Below are positions 59,268 through 64,000 of a DNA stretch of 64,000 bases, in pieces; positions within the stretch are counted from its first letter, which is position 1; the number at the start of each line of letters is the position of its first letter. The stretch comes from Coriobacteriaceae bacterium AF45-21 (lineage in GTDB: Bacteria; Actinomycetota; Coriobacteriia; Coriobacteriales; Coriobacteriaceae). The position numbers and the translations under genes are program-made. The DNA lies in NCBI GenBank assembly GCA_027682925.1, contig JAQCYU010000002.1, forward strand, positions 70,339 through 134,338, given 5' to 3'. The notes beneath the pieces were generated by a model. The model was not told the origin of the DNA, ran no database searches, and saw nothing but the letters and a program-made list of their open reading frames with translations.

Positions 59268-60597
59268 TCAAAAGCCCCGCGGCGGTTGAGTACGGTAAAT
59301 GCAATCACGCAAATGACCGCCGACAGAATGGACCCGCACGGCGAAGCGATGCCCATGGGAAACAACGTATCGGAATAGGCGTTCGACAGCAGCCACGCGC
59401 CCGGCACGCGAATGAGCGCCACCGCCAGCACGTTGTGCGCAAAGCCGATGTAGCTCTTGCCGTATGCAGCGAAAAAGCCGCTAAAGCAAATGTGGATGCC
59501 GGCAAAAATCGCGTCGAAAATGTAGCTGCGCATATAGCCGGTGCCGGCGGCGACTACTGCAGCGTCCTTGGCAAAAAAGCCGATAAACGCCGGCGCCACC
59601 AGCCACATCAGCACCGTGATCAGGCAGCCGTACACTACCGAGATCGTCATGGCGTCCTTGAGCACCTGACGCGCGCGGTCGCCCTTGCCCGCGCCGGCGT
59701 TTTGCGCCGTGGGTGCGCTGACGGTGGCGCCCATGGAACTCGGCACAATGAATAAAAAGCTGATCATCTTCTCGACCAGGCCCACGGCGGCGGCGTCGAC
59801 GAGCCTCGGTGGTTGGCGATGACGGTGATAAACATAAACGCCACCTGGATGCAGCCGTCCTGTACGGCCACGGGCACGCCGATCTTAAGAATGCTGCCGA
59901 GCACCTCGGGCTGGGGACGCAGGTCGCTGCGCTTAACGTGAATGTTCGTGCGGCGGCTCTTGAGCCACACGAGCGCAAGGGCAACGCTTGCCGTCTGGGC
60001 GGTTACCGTGCCGAGTGCCGCGCCTACGGGACCGAGTCCCATGTGGCCGATAAACAGAAAATCGAGTGCGATGTTGATGATGCATGCCACGCCGATCACG
60101 TACATGGGCGAGCGCGAATCGCCCAGGCCGCGAAAGATGGCCGAGAGGATGTTGTATGCGGCGATAAACGGAATGCCCATAAAGCAAATGCGCAGGTAGG
60201 CGGCGGTGCCTTCGACCGCCTCGGCCGGCGTGCCAATGAGCGCCACGATCTGCGGGCACAGTGCGAGCAAGATAGCGGCCAGCACCACCGAGACACCCAT
60301 AAAGAGCGTGATGGTGTTGCCGATGGCGGTCTCGGCGCGGTCGAAGCGGCGCGAGCCCACGGCGTGGCCGACGATAACCGTCGTTCCCATGGCCAGGCCC
60401 ACGAGCGTCACGGTAATGATATAGAGCGTCTGCGCGCCGTTGCCCACGGCGGTGATGCCGGCGGCGCCGCTAAACTGCCCCATCATGTACAGGTCGGCCA
60501 TGCCGTAGAGCATCTGCAAAAAGTACGAGAGCATATAGGGCAGGGCAAAGACCGCGATGGTCTTAAGGACATTGCCGCGTGTGAGGTCGTGTTCCAT
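59252..60597 (-). CDS. MATE-family multidrug exporter (one frame break)
   Basis: Cation-coupled exporter of drugs or metabolites, about 448 residues in 12 membrane helices, after restoring a base near 59803 (ANHRG|LVDAAAVGLVEKM). Family features: TRGNVLKTIAVFALPYMLSYFLQ in helix 1, YGMADLYMMGQFSG, and the repeated second half starting RSDLRPQPEVLGSILKIGVPVA. Start at 60597 (MEHDLTRGN). Substrate unknown. Confidence 0.82.
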
Positions 60598-60748
60598 GGG
60601 CGGGGCTTTCTGGCTTGGTCTGTTTACGTACCAGTGTAGTGAAAACCCTACAACGATTGTAGAGTCAAGGTTTGTGTTGGCGGCGGGGCGAAAATAGTCA
60701 CGCTCCAAGCACGATGCTTTGACCCCTCCATGCCCCTCACCTAGCCTC

Positions 60749-60813
60749 AAACCATCACAACATTCGACGTTTTTTGCCAAAATCGGGAAAAGCATCGAAT
60801 GTTGTGATGGTTT
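60749..60813. repeat. Palindromic repeat, copy A
   Basis: A 19-bp perfect inverted repeat (60749-60767 and 60795-60813) with a 27-base loop. Bases 60751-60809 are identical to 61990-62048. It lies between two divergent genes (MATE on -, the nuclease-like gene on +), where a terminator would have nothing to terminate. It occupies most of the 316-base gap. Confidence 0.85.
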
Positions 60814-60913
60814 TCCTACCACCCGATCGGTGGAATCGCTTTCTTGCGCACGAAGGTGTGCGGACCCGTGGGCAGGGGAATAAGGTTGGTTATCCGACTC
60901 CATTGGAGGGCTC

Positions 60914-61949
60914 ATGGACCTGCCGATTGTCCTGTCCCATAAGACTGCCTGGCTGTACCACAACGTGGCGCGCCCGTCCGAGCCGCTCTCGCGAGCAAGC
61001 GGCCTATACGATGAGGACTCGCTTGCTAGCGAGGCGGAGCCGGCTGCGAGCCTGCCCAAATTGGGACTCGATGCCAAGGGGCTGAGGGCTTCAACGGCAG
61101 TTGGGATCGTTACCGACTATCTGGTTTCGCTTGGTATTCCACGAGAAGAGCTCGATCATATCGATACGCTCGTCAACTTCGATTTTGAGCGCTCGACGCC
61201 GGCTGGATTTAGGCGCCACGTGTTTGGGGCGCCGGTACCTCCAGGCCATCTTATCGAGGTGGCAGAGGGCCTCTGGTGGTTGATGAGGCCATGTGCTTTG
61301 TCCAGGCGGGTTCGTGGATGAGTGAGCCCGAGCAGCTGGAATATGGCTACGAAATCTGCGCCCGATACCATTTGAATCATCTGTCGACAGGCGATTATAT
61401 CGAGATGGGGCAGAGGTATACCGTTGCGACTTGATTGCCTATTGCAATGAGAACCGATCTCGTCAGGGGGCTATACGCGCGGCCGCCGTGCTCAAGCGCG
61501 TGCACGATGGCGCGCGGTCGCCCATGGAGACGGCCACCGCAATCATGGTCGTAGCAAAACGTTTCCAGGGCGGGCTGGGATACGCCAAAATCGAGCTCAA
61601 CCATAGGGTCGATGTTCCCAACGAGTTCAAGTGTCTCGCAAAGGCCGGGTATTTCGAGATTGACGTATATGCGCCTGCGAGCGGTACGGGGATTGAATAC
61701 AACGGCTCGGACCATCTTGATAAACAGCGCAGCGCGTCGGATGCGGAGCGTATGACCGTACTGAGCGCGCTGGGCTTTAGGATGATCGTCCTCACCGGGA
61801 CTCAGTTTGCCCATCAGCTGCAATTGCACCGGGCGATGAACGCCATTGCGCTCGCTATGGGCCTCAAGTGCGACCGAAGCGAAGCGTTCCAAAAGCGGCA
61901 GAACGACCTGCGAGAATTCGTGATTCGGCACTGGGACAGCGGTCTTTAG
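60914..61949 (+). CDS. DUF559-like PD-(D/E)XK nuclease-domain protein (two frame breaks)
   Basis: About 345 residues after restoring bases near 61271 and 61410. The N-terminal two thirds (DLPIVLSHKTAWLYH, RRHVFGAPVPPG) have no family I can name, though the layout recalls AbiEi-like or DUF559-type proteins. The C-terminal ~110 residues resemble a Vsr/DUF559 nuclease: EIDVYAPASGTGIEYNG holds the Asp and Glu, followed by DHLDKQRSASDAERM and LGFRMIVLTGTQ. The gene lies between two identical 59-base palindromic repeats. With two breaks in one gene it may be a real pseudogene. Function unknown; a role in DNA cleavage or defence is a guess. Confidence 0.6.
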
Positions 61950-61989
61950 GGGCGCTTTGGTCCTTCTGCGGGGCGCTGCGGGTAGGCGT

Positions 61990-62050
61990 ACCATCACAAC
62001 ATTCGACGTTTTTTGCCAAAATCGGGAAAAGCATCGAATGTTGTGATGTT
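61990..62050. repeat. Palindromic repeat, copy B
   Basis: Fifty-nine bases (61990-62048) identical to copy A at 60751-60809, 1239 bases away and in the same orientation. It begins 41 bases after the stop of the nuclease-like gene and 136 bases before moaA. Here it could terminate transcription (TTTT follows). Confidence 0.85.
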
Positions 62051-62183
62051 TTGTGTGCTGAGGATGGGCTTAGAAAGTCCGTTTTGCTCGAAGCGACCTG
62101 TCCTGTCGTACGGGTGTCGGCATGATTCTCTCGTGGGGTATTATGTTTTCCGAAGAATAAAACGTCGCGTGAGGGGAGGCTAC

Positions 62184-63239
62184 GTGGACGGGCACGTGCA
62201 ACATGACGGTTTTGGCCGCGACATTAACTACCTGCGCATTGCCGTTACCGACAAGTGCAATTTCCGCTGCATCTACTGCATGCCGGCCGATGGCGTGGCG
62301 CCCCGCGCGCACGACGAGCTGCTCAGTGCCGAGGAAATCGCTCGCTTTGTGCGCTTGGTGGCGGGGGAGGGCATTCGCCGCGTGCGCCTGACGGGCGGCG
62401 AGCCGCTGGTCAGCCGCCGTATTATTCCGCTTATTCGGGACATCCGCGCGATTCCGCAGATCGAGGACATCTCGCTCACCACCAATGGCGTCCTACTGCC
62501 CAAGCTGGCGCCGCAGCTCAAAGATGCCGGGCTTAACCGCGTCAACATCTCGCTCGACACGCTCGACCCTACGCTGTTTGGAAAGATCACGCGCCTGGGC
62601 CGACTCGAGCAGACCATGGCCGGCATCGACGCAGCGCTGGCTTGGGGCTTTGAGCCCGTTAAGGTCAACTGCGTTGTGGTGCGCCGGCTCAACCAGGATG
62701 TGGCGGCCCTCGCGCGGCTCACGCTCGACCGCCCCATCCACCTGCGCTTTATCGAATACATGCCCATTGGCGACGAGCGCACGAGTTCGCATTGCGCTGT
62801 GGATCCGCATGCGCCCGCGCTCAATCCCGAGTTGTGGGACGCGAGCGATACCGTGCCGAGCGGCGAGCTGCGGGCGCGCATCAATGCCGGGGCCGCGGCG
62901 GCGGGACTGGGCGAGCTCGAGCTGCTCGACATCAACGACGCTCCTGCCGGCGCGGGCCCTGCGCGCTATTGGCACTTTCCGGGCGCGGCGGGAACGGTCG
63001 GCTTCATCAGCGCCATGTCCAACCATTTTTGCGCGAATTGCAACCGTCTGCGCCTGACGGCCGATGGCAACGTGCGTCCGTGCCTGTTCAGCGATGCCGA
63101 GTATTCGGTGCGCGACGCCCTGCGCCGCGGTGATGATATGCAGGTACTTTCGATTTGGCGCGATGCCGTGGCCCACAAACCGCAGGAACACGCGATAATT
63201 GAGGGCACGCAACGATTTATGTCCCAAATCGGAGGATGA
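62184..63239 (+). CDS. moaA: GTP 3',8-cyclase (molybdenum cofactor)
   Basis: Radical-SAM first step of molybdopterin synthesis: converts GTP to 3',8-cyclo-7,8-dihydro-GTP. 351 residues. The N-terminal cluster is CNFRCIYCM, followed by TGGEPLVSRRIIP; the C-terminal cluster is CANCNRLRLTADGNVRPC; the protein ends in the Gly-Gly (QIGG) that MoaA needs. GTG 62184 with GAGGGGAGG upstream. moaC follows five bases later. Confidence 0.94.
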   Translation: MDGHVQHDGFGRDINYLRIAVTDKCNFRCIYCMPADGVAPRAHDELLSAEEIARFVRLVAGEGIRRVRLTGGEPLVSRRIIPLIRDIRAIPQIEDISLTTNGVLLPKLAPQLKDAGLNRVNISLDTLDPTLFGKITRLGRLEQTMAGIDAALAWGFEPVKVNCVVVRRLNQDVAALARLTLDRPIHLRFIEYMPIGDERTSSHCAVDPHAPALNPELWDASDTVPSGELRARINAGAAAAGLGELELLDINDAPAGAGPARYWHFPGAAGTVGFISAMSNHFCANCNRLRLTADGNVRPCLFSDAEYSVRDALRRGDDMQVLSIWRDAVAHKPQEHAIIEGTQRFMSQIGG

Positions 63240-63243
63240 TTAT

Positions 63244-64000
63244 ATGGCCAAGAGCAGGTACGCCGATGCCACCATGGCCGCTCGCAGGGCCGCGATGTCT
63301 GCCCACAAAGTCACGGCTGCGGCGAATGCTGGCAACGCCGACGCGTCCGCACAGCCGACTGCCAGTGCTGCCACCGAGCCCGCCCGCGACGCCCGTCGCG
63401 ACGAGCTGACGCACGTGGACGCCAAGGGCGAGGTTCGCATGGTCGACGTGTCCGACAAGGCCGAGACGCATCGCATCGCCATCGCCGAGGGCACCATCCT
63501 CATGCACCCCGAGACGCAAGCCATGGTGCTGCAGGATCGCGCCAAAAAAGGTGACGTGCTCGCCTGCGCGCGCGTGGCGGGCATTATGGCCATCAAACGC
63601 ACGAGCGACATTATCCCCATGTGCCATCCGTTGCTCATTACCAAGAGTAAGTGCGATATTGAGCCCATCGCTCCGGCGGGGACGCCTGTCGAGGACGTGC
63701 CCGAGGGCTGGGCGCCGGCGCGGGTGGACGGGCAGGTTGGCTTTCACGTACTGGTTACGGCCGGCGTGACGGGCAAGACGGGTATCGAGATGGAGGCTCT
63801 GACCGGCGCGAGTGCTGCGTGCCTAACAATCTATGACATGTGCAAAGCGGTCGATCGCGGCATGGAGATTGTCGACGTTCGCCTGCTGCACAAGGAAGGC
63901 GGCCGCTCGGGCGTGTGGGATCGTGCTGGGCGTCAGGCTGCTGCTGTCGAGGCCGTGGGAGCTGCGGGCAACGCGCCCACGAGCGCATCCGTCGCGTTGC
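63244..64000 (+). CDS. moaC: Cyclic pyranopterin monophosphate synthase, extended at both ends (3' partial)
   Basis: Second molybdopterin step: turns the MoaA product into cyclic pyranopterin monophosphate. The open frame runs off the window. An Ala-rich, low-complexity leader of about 55 residues (MAARRAAMSAHKV, ASAQPTASAA) precedes the MoaC domain (DELTHVDAKGEVRMVDVS). Family residues: MCHPLLITKSK, TGIEMEALTGASAACLTIYDMCKA and LLHKEGGRSG. Normal MoaC ends there, but this frame continues Ala-rich for at least 30 residues, so a fusion, for instance to a MoaB/MogA domain, is possible. GGAGG lies within the end of moaA; the two are coupled. Confidence 0.88.
   Translation, partial: MAKSRYADATMAARRAAMSAHKVTAAANAGNADASAQPTASAATEPARDARRDELTHVDAKGEVRMVDVSDKAETHRIAIAEGTILMHPETQAMVLQDRAKKGDVLACARVAGIMAIKRTSDIIPMCHPLLITKSKCDIEPIAPAGTPVEDVPEGWAPARVDGQVGFHVLVTAGVTGKTGIEMEALTGASAACLTIYDMCKAVDRGMEIVDVRLLHKEGGRSGVWDRAGRQAAAVEAVGAAGNAPTSASVAL

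Overview
The window looks like a chromosomal segment of a Coriobacteriia actinobacterium, most likely Collinsella or a close relative. This is an inference from gene content (pectin/uronate, lar, ebg and feo loci in one high-GC gut-type genome), protein similarity as I recognise it, and GC-rich codon use; I ran no search. About 50 protein genes are present, the first (hisS) and last (moaC) cut by the window edges. I see no rRNA, tRNA, CRISPR array, intact insertion sequence or prophage.

Layout: 0-4 kb hisS end and ppc. 4.2-8.9 kb lactate-racemase (lar) locus: larA-larD on +, larB-larC-tetR on -. 9-11.7 kb serB and aspS. 12-18.5 kb an ebg-type beta-galactosidase locus (LacI repressor, ebgA, ebgC) with three identical operators, then an APC permease. 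18.9-22.7 kb an HPr-like protein and a ferrous-iron locus (feoA, feoA, feoB, Cys-rich membrane protein). 22.8-50 kb a large pectin/uronate region: LacI regulator, uxaC-uxaB-uxaA, GPH transporter, GH28 polygalacturonase, a pectin methylesterase fused to a second esterase, an SGNH esterase, a GH105 unsaturated-uronyl hydrolase, a TIM-barrel isomerase, two flavin/Fe-S oxidoreductases, a DhuI-type isomerase with a KduD-type dehydrogenase, a GntR regulator, and kdgK-eda with their own LacI regulator. Interspersed are an AlbA_2-type regulator and a YczE/YitT-like membrane protein. 50-52.7 kb a DinJ-nucleotidyltransferase fusion, glnA and an orphan OmpR-type regulator. 52.9-55 kb an AT-richer three-gene island with a papain-like secreted protease. 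55-64 kb htrA, ligA, a MATE exporter, a PD-(D/E)XK-like gene between two identical palindromes, moaA and moaC.

How it works together: saturated galacturonate goes through UxaC, UxaB and UxaA to 2-keto-3-deoxygluconate (KDG). Unsaturated ends freed by GH105 go through DhuI and KduD to the same KDG, and KdgK plus Eda split it to pyruvate and glyceraldehyde-3-phosphate. The GH28, esterase and GH105 proteins show no signal peptide, so oligosaccharides are probably imported by the GPH transporter and dismantled inside the cell. A palindrome GTGAACGTTCAC, or a close variant, precedes uxaC, the transporter, the GH105 gene and kduD, tying these units into one regulon.

Two things colour the whole window. 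First, at least 22 single-base frame breaks, nearly all one-base deletions, fall in genes that are otherwise complete (ppc, glnA, eda, uxaC and others); I read these as sequence or assembly errors and annotate each gene as one unit. Second, the intergenic DNA is rich in palindromic elements of several families. The most striking is a pair, after ppc and after larD, with a conserved 67-69 base core between perfect 29-bp inverted arms whose sequence is different in each copy.
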